Below the pieces are notes generated by a model. The model did no database searches. It was not told where the DNA came from and was given only the letters and a program-made list of their open reading frames with translations. Below, piece after piece: positions 17,402 through 26,949 of a stretch of DNA of 64,000 nucleotides. This stretch comes from CAYOEV01 sp964403075. GTDB taxonomy: Bacteria > Bacteroidota > Bacteroidia > Cytophagales > Cyclobacteriaceae. The stretch spans positions 56,127-120,126 of the forward strand of contig CAYOEV010000005.1 in NCBI GenBank assembly GCA_964403075.1. Direction: 5' to 3'. The translations under genes were made by a program, and so were the position numbers. Within the stretch, counting starts at the first letter, position 1, and each line of letters begins with the position of its first letter.

Positions 17402-19294
17402 TTAATATAATACCCTAAAACGCAGCGTACCATCAAGTCTTTTTAAATCTTTGATGACGGCCTCGGGGTAATCCTTATCGATGTCGCTGATTACATAACC
17501 GATTTGTTCATTTGTTTTCAGGTATTGTCCGATCACATTGATGGTGTGTTCGGCGAGTATTCGATTGATATTGGCCAATACACCCGGACGATTGGCATGC
17601 ACATGGATAAACCGATGGGCATTGCGCAACGCCGGTACGGAGAGGTCAGGAAAATTCACGCTCTGGGTCGTGGAACCATTGTTGATGTAATTCATCAGCT
17701 TTCCAGGCACAAAATCTGCAATACTTTCCTGCGCTTCTAGGGTGCTACCACCTATATGGGGGGTAAGTATCGTGTTCGGTGCGCCACGCAGAACGGACGC
17801 AAACGGCTCGCTGTTGACATGTGGTTCTTTCGGAAATACATCTACGGCCGCACCCCCAAGAAGTCCATCATCCAATGCGACTTTTAATGCTTCTAAATCA
17901 ATCACATGACCTCGACTAAGATTTATTAATAAACTACCGGTTTTCATCTGACTAAGCGCATGCGCATCGATCAATTTTTCATTTTCTGGTCGGCCATCTA
18001 CATGAAGCGAAACAACGTGGGACTTTTGCAGTAATGTTTGCATGGAATCTACGGGCCGGGCATTACCCAGTGCGAGTTTTTCTTCCAGATCGAAAAATAT
18101 CACATACATCCCCAACGATTCGGCTAAGATAGACAGTTGCGCACCTATATTCCCATAACCAATGATCCCCAGAGTTTTACCTCTGATTTCATAACTACCC
18201 CAAGCGCTTTTGTTCCATTTTCCCAAATGCATATCCCTCGTTTTATCTGGGATGTTACGCATCAGTAAGACCATTTCTGCCATGGCCAATTCCACCACTG
18301 AGCGGGTATTTGCATAGGGAGCGTTGAAAACAGCAATGCCCTTGCTTGTACAAGTGTCGAGGTCTATCTGATTGGTACCAATACAAAATGCACCTATGGC
18401 CAATAACCGGGGTGCATGCGCCAAAACTTCTTTGGTAATCTGGGTCTTGGATCGGATACACAAGATGGATACTTCCGCTATGGCTTCGATGAGTTCCGCC
18501 TCACTTAGTGCCCGTGGGTCTGTGACTACGTGAAAGCCTTCCGAAGTAAGTGATTTGACTGCACGTTCATGAATATTTTCCAAGATCAATATTTTGATCC
18601 GATTTTTGGGATAGGAGTGGGATCTTTCAAGTTTACGCTCAAATAAAAAGTCATCCAGATTAGGCACTATATGATCTGCTTGTGAAGTCACCGACTCCCG
18701 GTGGACATTTTCCGTGAATGCATAGAATTTATCCGCAATGCCCACCAATTTTGTTTCATAATCGGTATAGCCATCTCCAATCACTAAAATCTCTCCTTTA
18801 AGCGCAAGCGATTTGATTTGTTCGGCCTTACCCAGATTTCGGGCGAGCACGTTTTCTTCATCAAACCCAATGATCTCCCCTTTATTGTTGGTACGAAAAG
18901 TATTGGCAAATACTTTTTCTGGTTCAATACCATATTCACGAACAATGGGTTCAATGAATGCCTTGAAGCCATTCGAAACAATGTAAATATCCGATGAGTT
19001 TTTCCTTATGAAACTTTCGTTCCTACGAAAAGAATCAGATACCTTCTCCTTGAGTAATTCGACCAATGCCTCTATGTCTTTTTCCTGAGGACGAATCAGA
19101 TCAATACGTTGTTTCAGTGACTCTGCGAAAGAGAGATCTCCCGCCATGGCCCGTTGGGTGATCTTTTCTATTTGACCACGTATTTTTGCCCGCTTTTCGT
19201 CATCTTCGGCGTAAACAATATCACATAGCACGTCCAGGGCTTCTACCTTGGTAAATGTGCTATCAAAATCAATGATGTAAGAAGTATGGGACAT
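17402..19294 (-). CDS. serA: Phosphoserine phosphatase-phosphoglycerate dehydrogenase fusion
   Basis: 630 residues joining two enzymes of serine synthesis. Residues 1-225: HAD phosphatase of SerB type with IDFDSTFTK (nucleophile Asp), SNGF and GDGYTDYE. Residues about 235-540: SerA with the NAD motif GYGNIGAQ, substrate-site arginine in NLSRGHVIDL, Glu in FPKEPH and His in TPHIGGSTLEAQ. Residues about 560-630: ACT domain (HANRPGVLANINRIL) for serine feedback. The fused protein would do the first and last steps, with the nearby aminotransferase doing the middle one. ATG at 19294. Confidence 0.92.
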   Translation of the reverse strand: MSHTSYIIDFDSTFTKVEALDVLCDIVYAEDDEKRAKIRGQIEKITQRAMAGDLSFAESLKQRIDLIRPQEKDIEALVELLKEKVSDSFRRNESFIRKNSSDIYIVSNGFKAFIEPIVREYGIEPEKVFANTFRTNNKGEIIGFDEENVLARNLGKAEQIKSLALKGEILVIGDGYTDYETKLVGIADKFYAFTENVHRESVTSQADHIVPNLDDFLFERKLERSHSYPKNRIKILILENIHERAVKSLTSEGFHVVTDPRALSEAELIEAIAEVSILCIRSKTQITKEVLAHAPRLLAIGAFCIGTNQIDLDTCTSKGIAVFNAPYANTRSVVELAMAEMVLLMRNIPDKTRDMHLGKWNKSAWGSYEIRGKTLGIIGYGNIGAQLSILAESLGMYVIFFDLEEKLALGNARPVDSMQTLLQKSHVVSLHVDGRPENEKLIDAHALSQMKTGSLLINLSRGHVIDLEALKVALDDGLLGGAAVDVFPKEPHVNSEPFASVLRGAPNTILTPHIGGSTLEAQESIADFVPGKLMNYINNGSTTQSVNFPDLSVPALRNAHRFIHVHANRPGVLANINRILAEHTINVIGQYLKTNEQIGYVISDIDKDYPEAVIKDLKRLDGTLRFRVLY

Positions 19295-19309
19295 TTGTTG
19301 GTTGTACGA

Positions 19310-20536
19310 TTGAGTAAAGTTAATTCACAGATACTGCTACTATCTTGTAGTCTACTTTTTTTCTATACATTCGTTAATGCCCAGCAGGCCGATTCAACGA
19401 TCTGTCAGTTGGTCGAAACGGGTATCCAACAGGGAGACTTCCCGGGTTGCGTAGTGTTCGCTGCCCACAAAGGGGTTCCAGTTTACCATCGGGCTTTCGG
19501 TTACTACACTTACGATTCCTTACGCCCGGTTTCTCAACAAACGATTTATGATCTGGCGTCAATCACGAAAGTGGCAGCTGGTACGTTGGCATTGATGAAG
19601 TTGTACGAAGATGGGGTCATTGAACTGGACGCTCCGTTGAAGGTCTACTTAAAGCATACGAAAAATAAAAAAAACCTGACACTAAGACAGCTACTGGCTC
19701 ACCAATCGGGCATGAAGAATTGGTTAAATTTTTTCCAAATACTATTGAAGAGGCGCATTCTTCGCCCAATTACAGTACCGGGGGATACTTTGACCCGCAC
19801 AGTCATGGGTCAGGGACATTACCTCGTTCGTCCAACCTACAGAACCATTAGACGTGAAATTATGCGCTCGGAATTGGCCGATCCAGGATACGCATATTCT
19901 GGTCTTTTTTTTTATTTGATTCCTGAGCTTATTCAAAGACTAACTGGGCAGACGATGGAAGTTTACCTGTCCACACATTTTTACCAACCCATGGGGCTAA
20001 AAACGCTTGGCTTTGTACCCAAACGATTTTTCAAGACGGATCGGATTGCTCCAACGGAATACGATAGTCTTTTTCGAAAAGTGCTTGTACACGGAGAAGT
20101 ACATGACGAGGGAGCTGCACTGATGGGCGGATGGTCAGCCAATGCCGGCCTTTTTAGCACAGCTGAAGATATTGGCGCCCTGTTTCAGATGCTTTTGAAT
20201 GGGGGTGAGTGGAAAGGAGTAAGGTATTTGCTTCCAACTACGATCGATCTTTTTTCTTCCATTCAATACCCGGTAGCCGGCAACCGTCGTGCGCTGGGGT
20301 TTGACAAAGTGCCTCTAGACCCTGAGGATCGCAGTAATGCCGCACCTTCAGCCAGCCGATTCAGTTATGGACATACAGGTTTCACCGGAACAATAGTGTG
20401 GGCAGACCATCAAAATGAGCTCTTATATGTATTTTTATCGAACCGGGTATACCCATCCCGCGAGCGTCAGGGATTGATCAATAAATCAATGAGGCAACAA
20501 ATACAGGAGGCGATTTATCAGGAATTTGTGAATTGA
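19310..20536 (+). CDS. Secreted serine hydrolase, class C beta-lactamase family
   Basis: About 408 residues. An ATG at 19286 would overlap the divergent serA start by nine bases and give a poor signal peptide; the TTG at 19310 gives SKVNSQILLLSCSLLFFYTFVNAQ, a normal one, and is preferred. The serine beta-lactamase-like motifs are present: SITK (nucleophile Ser and Lys), YSG in the YxN position and HTGFTG near the end. Such proteins are usually esterases or D-Ala peptidases rather than resistance enzymes. Abuts, convergently, the OmpL47 repeat gene. Confidence 0.85.
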   Translation: MSKVNSQILLLSCSLLFFYTFVNAQQADSTICQLVETGIQQGDFPGCVVFAAHKGVPVYHRAFGYYTYDSLRPVSQQTIYDLASITKVAAGTLALMKLYEDGVIELDAPLKVYLKHTKNKKNLTLRQLLAHQSGMKNWLNFFQILLKRRILRPITVPGDTLTRTVMGQGHYLVRPTYRTIRREIMRSELADPGYAYSGLFFYLIPELIQRLTGQTMEVYLSTHFYQPMGLKTLGFVPKRFFKTDRIAPTEYDSLFRKVLVHGEVHDEGAALMGGWSANAGLFSTAEDIGALFQMLLNGGEWKGVRYLLPTTIDLFSSIQYPVAGNRRALGFDKVPLDPEDRSNAAPSASRFSYGHTGFTGTIVWADHQNELLYVFLSNRVYPSRERQGLINKSMRQQIQEAIYQEFVN

Positions 20537-22267
20537 CTATTTTATAAAAAATCTATGTCCTGATTCAACGGTCTCGTTACCTAACAAGTCAATGGCACGC
20601 AAGGTGAGGGTAGTCTCTCCTGTGTTGGCTACCGTTATGGGTTGAACATATTTTTTTTCTTCTTCACCATTGATTGAGAAGTAGATGGCTTGTGTATCTA
20701 CCCGTTTATCAGTGGCCCCGAGATAAATCTTTAATCCTTTGGCATAAACTTTCATCTGTTTGTTACCGGCATCAAGTGTCATTGATCCGATGGGGTCACT
20801 GCTGATAATAAATTCGATTTCAGGTCCAGTATTGTCGGTGACAAAACCGAATATTTGGGTGTTGCGGTTATTTACCTGATCGGTGCCAAAAAAGTCGATT
20901 TGATGGTAACCCTCTTGCTGTACGTTGATGGGTTTGTGGTACGCTTGTCCTGCACCATTATCCAGTTTATAACCCATGGCATTTATTCCTGAACCTTCAT
21001 CCTCTGCCGAAAGCACAATTGAGGTTTTTTCTGTGATAAAAACCGTGTCACGATGTTCATATCTCGGCCCTTCAAAGGTATAATTCAACACTGGAGGGGA
21101 CAGGTCCACATTCAGTTCTTCTTCTCCTTTTTTGGCCTGCTGATAGGTGGCTTTGAAATCATTATTCACCTTGTCAATACCATAATATGCGACCTGGTGT
21201 GTACCCTTATTTTTCGGCATTTCAAAAGGCTCCTTGTAGCCAACTTCCGGACCATTGTCGATTTGGTAACTCAGCAGTTTGACGCCTGCTTTATTGTCGG
21301 TGCCAACCAATTGTAGTTTACTTCGTGACGAAATAAAGATTCGTCCTCTGCTTTGATACTGGTCACCCACCACCTTTGCCTCTACCTCTGGAGCTGTTTG
21401 ATCCAAATAAAAGCTATATTCTTTCGGCATCTCCTCATTGGCCGTCATGTCCACGCTGTAATAGCTGATCGCATGGTCGCCTTCTGAAATATTTGTCAAC
21501 GGTGCAAATTCATTATAAAGACGAGGAGTTCCTCCGTCAATTGCATAGTAAGTATTTTGAACACCAGAACTATTGTCTGCGGCATTGAGAATAATCCGGG
21601 TTCTGGGAGAAAGGATATTTAACGTTTGATCACCCTCGATCGAGAGACTCGTGCTGGGTGCTTGATTGTCTATGGTAAAGATCAATTCCTGAGGTGCTTC
21701 CCTATTCCCAACGTTGTCCACAGCGTAAAACTTATAGGCATACTGCTTGTTTTCCGTCGGCATTACTTGTCCCTCAAAGGGTGAGTAAGGGCCTCCATCT
21801 GTCGATAAAAAAATGGTTTTGACACCTGAATATCGATCAGTGGACTTGATCATTACCGTAACACCCGAATCATAATATACCTGACCCTGATTTTTAAATG
21901 CCTGCGCCCCGGATACTACTGCCGTTGTTACAGGCGGTTGGCTGTCTTTATTTACTTCATAAAGAACCTCTTGTTTTGGGTAAGCGTATTTGTCATTTGC
22001 GAAGGCCCATTTGGAGCGTATGAAATTTGGGCCCTCAGTATCTAAGTAGAGCGGATCGGCAAATCCTTTCTGCTTGGGATTAGTAAGACGAACACCGTTT
22101 TCCGAATTTGGGGACATACTGGCGAAGAGGTACAATGGTTGGTCCCCTGGCCAATAGATTTTTCCCTCGTCGGATATGTAATGTGTTTTCTCTACATCTA
22201 GCTGTTCTTGGGCAGTCGCTTGGATGATGAGGATTGAAATCAAGATGAACGTATACAGGAATTTCAT
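20537..22267 (-). CDS. Secreted OmpL47-type repeat protein
   Basis: 576 residues from the ATG at 22267 (a GTG nine bases upstream is also in frame). Signal peptide MKFLYTFILISILIIQATAQ. From about residue 105 there are five or six repeats of roughly 95-100 residues, each with a variation of G-x-K-x-[I/L]-x-Y-x-[I/L/T]-D-x-G followed by Y...F, then H-x-[I/V]-x-Y-[Y/F]-x-x-D. This is the OmpL47-type beta-rich domain, common in exported adhesin- or glycan-associated proteins. Repeats are diverged, so the array is old. Ligand unknown. Confidence 0.75.
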   Translation of the reverse strand: MKFLYTFILISILIIQATAQEQLDVEKTHYISDEGKIYWPGDQPLYLFASMSPNSENGVRLTNPKQKGFADPLYLDTEGPNFIRSKWAFANDKYAYPKQEVLYEVNKDSQPPVTTAVVSGAQAFKNQGQVYYDSGVTVMIKSTDRYSGVKTIFLSTDGGPYSPFEGQVMPTENKQYAYKFYAVDNVGNREAPQELIFTIDNQAPSTSLSIEGDQTLNILSPRTRIILNAADNSSGVQNTYYAIDGGTPRLYNEFAPLTNISEGDHAISYYSVDMTANEEMPKEYSFYLDQTAPEVEAKVVGDQYQSRGRIFISSRSKLQLVGTDNKAGVKLLSYQIDNGPEVGYKEPFEMPKNKGTHQVAYYGIDKVNNDFKATYQQAKKGEEELNVDLSPPVLNYTFEGPRYEHRDTVFITEKTSIVLSAEDEGSGINAMGYKLDNGAGQAYHKPINVQQEGYHQIDFFGTDQVNNRNTQIFGFVTDNTGPEIEFIISSDPIGSMTLDAGNKQMKVYAKGLKIYLGATDKRVDTQAIYFSINGEEEKKYVQPITVANTGETTLTLRAIDLLGNETVESGHRFFIK

Positions 22268-22330
22268 GGAATGCACCTGAGCTTTAGTGAATTGGCTATA
22301 ATTTAGCGGAAAGATAGAATATTAACTCCT

Positions 22331-25300
22331 ATGAATCAATTACAGGTTTCAAGTAAACTTGTATTCCCTTTTCTCATATTCTCGTTCCTGTTGGTGGGTC
22401 AATTGAGGGCATCCACTGTAGATGCTGACACACTTAACGCCGATCAGCTGTATGGAAAAGCAGATACACTATTGTTGTTCAGCCGGACAGACAGCTCCAT
22501 TTTTTATTTCAACAAGGCGCGCACCGCTTACAAGCGTCAAGAAAATTGGGAAGGTTTGATCAAAACATTGAATAAACTCGCTGAAAATAAAATAGAGCAA
22601 TTTAAATTATTGGAAGCTAGAAATCTGACAGATGATGCGCTCCATTTGGCCGGGCAGTACCTGTCTGAAAATCATCCTGCCAGGGTAAATGGGTGGATCA
22701 ATCAGGGAAATATTTATTATCTGACAGGCCAACATGAGAACGCATTGGCAGAATATAGTAAAGTATTGGAGCGGGGGGTGCGCAGTGATCAAATCTACTC
22801 AGCACCTACTAACATGGGTCTTGGGAATGTCTACTACAGTCAACAGCAGTACCAAAAAGCTTTTATTCATTTTAAGCGGGCTTTGAAGGCCAATGAAGAA
22901 CTACTGGGAAGTTTCCACCCGTATGTAGGAAATAGCTATCTCAGCCTTGCCAACTTGTATCGAAATCAGGGCAATAATGTGCTTGCGGAAAAAGAATACA
23001 AAAGGGCGCTCGAAATTTATCAGTTAATTTTTGGAGAAGCTCATCCCGACGTGGCTTCGGCTTACGTAGGCCTGGCAGAAGTCCATATAACCTCCGGTAA
23101 ATACGATGTTGCGGAGGATTATTTCACTCAGGCGCTTATCATTTATTCAAAATTTTTGGATGACCGAAATCCAAAATTTGGTGCCATTTACATGGGGCAG
23201 GCAGATTTGGCACTCAATCGAGGCAACGTACAGGAAGCCATAGAGGGGTATAACCGTGCATTGGATTTGTACCTGACGACCCTCGGCAAAACACATCAGG
23301 AAACTGTGCGTGCCTACATGGGGCTGGCCAATGCATATAACTATTTACAGGACTACAAAAATGCATTGAAATATTACAATGAAGTCCTGGAGGTAAACTT
23401 TTATTTGGTAGGAGAAAAGCATGCCAACACCTCAGCAGCATACAACAATCTTGGAGCACTTTATTACTATGGCGGTCGTTTTGAAACTGCATTGGATTAT
23501 TTAAAAAGAGGTCTGGCCATTGATAAGGAATTATATGGGAAAGATCATCCGGATATTGTCAACGGCAATTACAACATCGCACGCTTACAGGGGGAGCTAG
23601 ACAGCACCTTGATCGCGCTGGAATACATAGATGCGGCCATTGCGGCTAGCTTATTTGATTTGGAACAAATGAGTGGGGTCCAAGAACCGGTCATTTTGCA
23701 TTATTTCGATCTGCGTGACCTTTTGAATGCGCTTGAGTACAAAAGTCAGCTAATCAAGCAATTACAGTCGGGAATAGACGCACAGACTTTTGATTCGATA
23801 CCGAAGCGCATGGTGGAGGTTGACTACCTGTTGAGTAAGTTGAGCGAATCGCTGACGGATCGAAACAACTGGCTTACCTTCGGCAACTATGCGTTGACAT
23901 GCTACGATCAGTTGATCGAAGCAGCCTACCTCATGACCCTTCGGGCCCCAAGATTTGGGAGGAGCAAAGCGCCTTACGTGCAGCTGTACCATGATTTCCT
24001 CACTAAAAAGCGAACCATAGAAAACCGATACGTGCTTGCACGTAGTCAGCCACCTAGATTTCGAGAGGTTGCCGAAGCTGTGGTACAGGATGAAATCGCA
24101 TTAACCAAACGGCTCAACGAAAATGCGCAACAGCTTTCTGCTTACCCGGATAGCCTCCGTTCACAGGAACTTGTCGGTTCGTTTAACAAGGCCAATGCAA
24201 ATTTTAATGATCTTCAAAACGCCCTGCGTTCACAATACAGTGATTTTTTCGCTCTGAAACATGGCGCTTATCCCGTGAATGTTAAAGAATTGCAATCGGA
24301 GTTGTCAGATAGTACTGGGGTGATCACTTATCATATAGGAAAAGACAGCTTATACGTTAGTTTTCTGACCGCCACCGATATTCAACTTACACGTACTTAT
24401 CTGGAATGGGATTACGAAGATCGCATCAATGAGTTTCGAAGAAGCATTGTGCAGCAAGCGGGTCCGATTTACACGCAACTGGCACATGAGTGGTACGAGC
24501 GACTTTTCCCATTCGAATTGGACGAAAAATTGGCTTCTCTTTTCATCGTCGTAGACGGCAGCCTGGCCAAAATTCCCTTCGAGGCGCTGCTTACCGATGC
24601 AGTAGAGACTTCGCCACTGGATTACGGAAGTTTACCCTATTTGGTTTTGAACCAAAACATTTGCTATGTGCAATCGCTTAACGGCACTGCTGAATGGGTT
24701 GAGGAGGTACGCACGCCAATCGCTAGTGGGGAAATCTGGGCCGTTGATACCTTATCGATTGATTTGGTTAAAGGAATGGAGGCCGTACGAAATCGGTTTT
24801 ACGACATGTGGCAGGTGCCCTACGAAGAGCGAAACAGTGTACAACTAACCGCCAAGTTGTCTCGTCCCAATGGTTCGCAGGAAGTGAAGGCAGTTGGTTT
24901 TTCATCAGACGCCTGGAAGAACGATGAAACCGAATCTGTTTTTCTCTTTACGGAAAAGCGCGCCACCAACTACACCTATCTTGCAACAAGCGCCATAATG
25001 AATGGGAGTGAGCCTGAATTTTCGGCATTTTTTCTAAAGGCAGCAGGTGAATCCGATGGCATTGTGACTCTTACTGAACTCTACGGTGCATCTTTGAATA
25101 GCGCATTGGTACTCTTGACCAATGCTTCAGTGACTGACGCTCCCGGTAATGCCAGTCTGGGTTTAATGAATGGAATGGATTACGCCGGTATAGATCAAAT
25201 GGCCATTAGTTTGTGGAGCAATCCAGCAGCAGAGCGTGGCAACTTTTTCGAAAAATTTTATACCAAGAATGTAAAGGTTGCGGCGCCTTTACATGTGGTG

Positions 25301-25387
25301 ATGTCAGAAGTGAAACGTCAAATGATAAGAGATTCTTCTTCCAATCACCCGAGGCTTTGGTCGGGTTACGTACTAATGAAAAAATAG
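22331..25387 (+). CDS. TPR-CHAT protein with both catalytic residues replaced
   Basis: 1018 residues. Signal-like N-terminus (VFPFLIFSFLLVGQLRA), about nine tetratricopeptide repeats (residues 40-440, e.g. AYVGLAEVHITSGKYDVAEDYF), a helical linker and a C-terminal CHAT caspase-like domain (about 650-1018; FIVVDGSLAKIPFEAL, GIDQMAISLW). In CHAT proteases the His of FATHG and Cys of SACETG are catalytic; the matching places are YLATS887A and TNAS933VT. It therefore looks like a pseudo-protease acting as a scaffold. It starts divergently from the OmpL47 gene; the ACIII operon follows after 190 bases. Confidence 0.85.
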   Translation: MNQLQVSSKLVFPFLIFSFLLVGQLRASTVDADTLNADQLYGKADTLLLFSRTDSSIFYFNKARTAYKRQENWEGLIKTLNKLAENKIEQFKLLEARNLTDDALHLAGQYLSENHPARVNGWINQGNIYYLTGQHENALAEYSKVLERGVRSDQIYSAPTNMGLGNVYYSQQQYQKAFIHFKRALKANEELLGSFHPYVGNSYLSLANLYRNQGNNVLAEKEYKRALEIYQLIFGEAHPDVASAYVGLAEVHITSGKYDVAEDYFTQALIIYSKFLDDRNPKFGAIYMGQADLALNRGNVQEAIEGYNRALDLYLTTLGKTHQETVRAYMGLANAYNYLQDYKNALKYYNEVLEVNFYLVGEKHANTSAAYNNLGALYYYGGRFETALDYLKRGLAIDKELYGKDHPDIVNGNYNIARLQGELDSTLIALEYIDAAIAASLFDLEQMSGVQEPVILHYFDLRDLLNALEYKSQLIKQLQSGIDAQTFDSIPKRMVEVDYLLSKLSESLTDRNNWLTFGNYALTCYDQLIEAAYLMTLRAPRFGRSKAPYVQLYHDFLTKKRTIENRYVLARSQPPRFREVAEAVVQDEIALTKRLNENAQQLSAYPDSLRSQELVGSFNKANANFNDLQNALRSQYSDFFALKHGAYPVNVKELQSELSDSTGVITYHIGKDSLYVSFLTATDIQLTRTYLEWDYEDRINEFRRSIVQQAGPIYTQLAHEWYERLFPFELDEKLASLFIVVDGSLAKIPFEALLTDAVETSPLDYGSLPYLVLNQNICYVQSLNGTAEWVEEVRTPIASGEIWAVDTLSIDLVKGMEAVRNRFYDMWQVPYEERNSVQLTAKLSRPNGSQEVKAVGFSSDAWKNDETESVFLFTEKRATNYTYLATSAIMNGSEPEFSAFFLKAAGESDGIVTLTELYGASLNSALVLLTNASVTDAPGNASLGLMNGMDYAGIDQMAISLWSNPAAERGNFFEKFYTKNVKVAAPLHVVMSEVKRQMIRDSSSNHPRLWSGYVLMKK

Positions 25388-25516
25388 TTATTTAAAATCA
25401 TTCTAAATAGGATACTGTTTACACTATATTTTCTATCTAAACAGTTGATATTCAGTGCATTTATCCTTGAAGGTGGTTGGACAGTCTGCCATAAACAAAC
25501 CGTGTCAATCCCTAAG

Positions 25517-25548
25517 TTGTAAAATCTGACGACTCGTCATTAGATTTG
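25517..25548 (+). promoter_or_regulatory. Promoter of the ACIII-oxidase operon
   Basis: TTG (25517-25519), 21 bases, TAGATTTG (25541-25548): an exact Bacteroidota housekeeping promoter. Transcription from about 25553 gives a leader of about 25 bases before actA. No other gap large enough for a second clear promoter occurs until about 42.2 kb. Confidence 0.65.
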
Positions 25549-25577
25549 CCTACGATTGATCTATTGGTCGTTACCTC

Positions 25578-26927
25578 ATGTTGATGAAAGCAACTCATTC
25601 TCTCCTACAGCGCTGCTCATTTTTTTTGTTATACATCGCGTTGTTCGCAGTCCCATTCTACAATATTGCTCAAGACAGTACGGCTACGGAAGCCATGGTC
25701 GAACAGGGGACCATTGCCACACCACCAGATGCGCGCATCCCAACGGATGATCAGGTACTGGCACAAGGTGAGGCATTATTTTCTGCCAATTGCACGGCCT
25801 GCCACGCGGTGCATAAGAAATTGATTGGTCCGGCGATGGCAAACATTAACCAACGTAGGACGGTCGATTGGTTGATTCCCTGGATCCAAAATTCTCAAAA
25901 GGTAATTGCCAGTGGTGATGAGTATGCGGTGAATCTGTACAATGAATACGGCCAGGTACAGATGCAATCTTTTGCATTGAACGAAGAAGAAATCTTGTCC
26001 ATATTGGGATGGATATGGAATGAAACGCAAAATCCACCTCAGGCCGATGTAGCCATAGCAGCTGAAAATGGTACTGGTGTGGGAGTTGACACCTCCATGG
26101 ATTCAGGCTACAGTACGGCCATTCTGATCTTACTGGTGGTTGTACTGGTTTTAATCCTGGTCGTACTCATTTTGATGATTTCAGTCATCACCCAATACTT
26201 AAGAAGTCAGAAGGGTACAAATGAAGAAGTCAGGGAGGTACTTGAGTCCAAACTGAGTTTAGCGCCCTTTTTTAAAAGCAATGCGTTTCTGGGTACTGTC
26301 GTATTCATTTTTACAGCAATAGTTTTAAAAACTTTGATCGATGGTGCTTTTACGATAGGTGTACAACAGGGATATCAGCCTACCCAACCCATCGCTTTTT
26401 CACACAAATTACATGCTGGTCAATATGAAGTGGGTTGCCAATATTGTCACACCGGTGTTCAGATTAGCAAGTCTGCCAATATTCCCTCGGCAAATATTTG
26501 TATGAATTGTCATACCGAAATAAAAAACGTGGGGGGTGAGCCTGGGGTCTCTCCGCAACTTCAACTCATCTACAATGCCCTTGATTACAACCCTGATACA
26601 AAAGAGTACGGAGATAATCCACGTCCCATTGAATGGGTTCGCGTGCACAACTTGCCTGACTTGGCATATTTCAACCATTCCCAGCATGTAGCAGTGGGTG
26701 GTTTGGAATGCGAAACCTGTCATGGGCCCATAGAGGAAATGGAAGTGGTTTATCAATATGCCAATCTGACCATGGGCTGGTGTATCAATTGCCATAGAGA
26801 AACTGAAGTAAATGCAGATGGTAACGCCTACTACGATAAATTAGTCGAATTACACAATACCAGAAGCAAAGAACCTATGACTGTGGAGGACATTGGGGGT
26901 CTGGAATGTTCCAAATGTCACTATTAA
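25578..26927 (+). CDS. actA: ACIII subunit ActA, six-heme cytochrome c with fused monoheme domain
   Basis: 449 residues. Signal peptide, then a class I cytochrome c domain with CTACH at residue 72, two membrane helices (about 178-205 and 238-258), then a pentaheme domain with CxxCH at 287, 308, 378, 402 and 444. The pentaheme part is ActA proper, which passes electrons through alternative complex III to the oxidase; the N-terminal monoheme cytochrome and the helices are an added module. First gene of the operon; ends inside the next frame but before the true actB start at 26950. Confidence 0.9.
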   Translation: MLMKATHSLLQRCSFFLLYIALFAVPFYNIAQDSTATEAMVEQGTIATPPDARIPTDDQVLAQGEALFSANCTACHAVHKKLIGPAMANINQRRTVDWLIPWIQNSQKVIASGDEYAVNLYNEYGQVQMQSFALNEEEILSILGWIWNETQNPPQADVAIAAENGTGVGVDTSMDSGYSTAILILLVVVLVLILVVLILMISVITQYLRSQKGTNEEVREVLESKLSLAPFFKSNAFLGTVVFIFTAIVLKTLIDGAFTIGVQQGYQPTQPIAFSHKLHAGQYEVGCQYCHTGVQISKSANIPSANICMNCHTEIKNVGGEPGVSPQLQLIYNALDYNPDTKEYGDNPRPIEWVRVHNLPDLAYFNHSQHVAVGGLECETCHGPIEEMEVVYQYANLTMGWCINCHRETEVNADGNAYYDKLVELHNTRSKEPMTVEDIGGLECSKCHY

Positions 26928-26949
26928 TCCAAAGCCACCAAACAACTAT

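Noticed and set aside
19286..19309. ATG start of the serine hydrolase overlapping serA
   Set aside because: Gives a nine-base overlap of divergent genes and an untypical signal peptide; the TTG at 19310 fits better.
19310..20536. Antibiotic-resistance beta-lactamase
   Set aside because: The SxxK family is broad; length, YSG motif and context point to a general hydrolase and nothing indicates resistance.
25414..25445. Terminator for the CHAT gene
   Set aside because: The inverted repeat has a 16-base loop, weak A/T pairing and no T run.
26409..26795. 128-codon frame opposite actA heme motifs
   Set aside because: Arises from the complementary reading of CxxCH-rich sequence; actA is certain.
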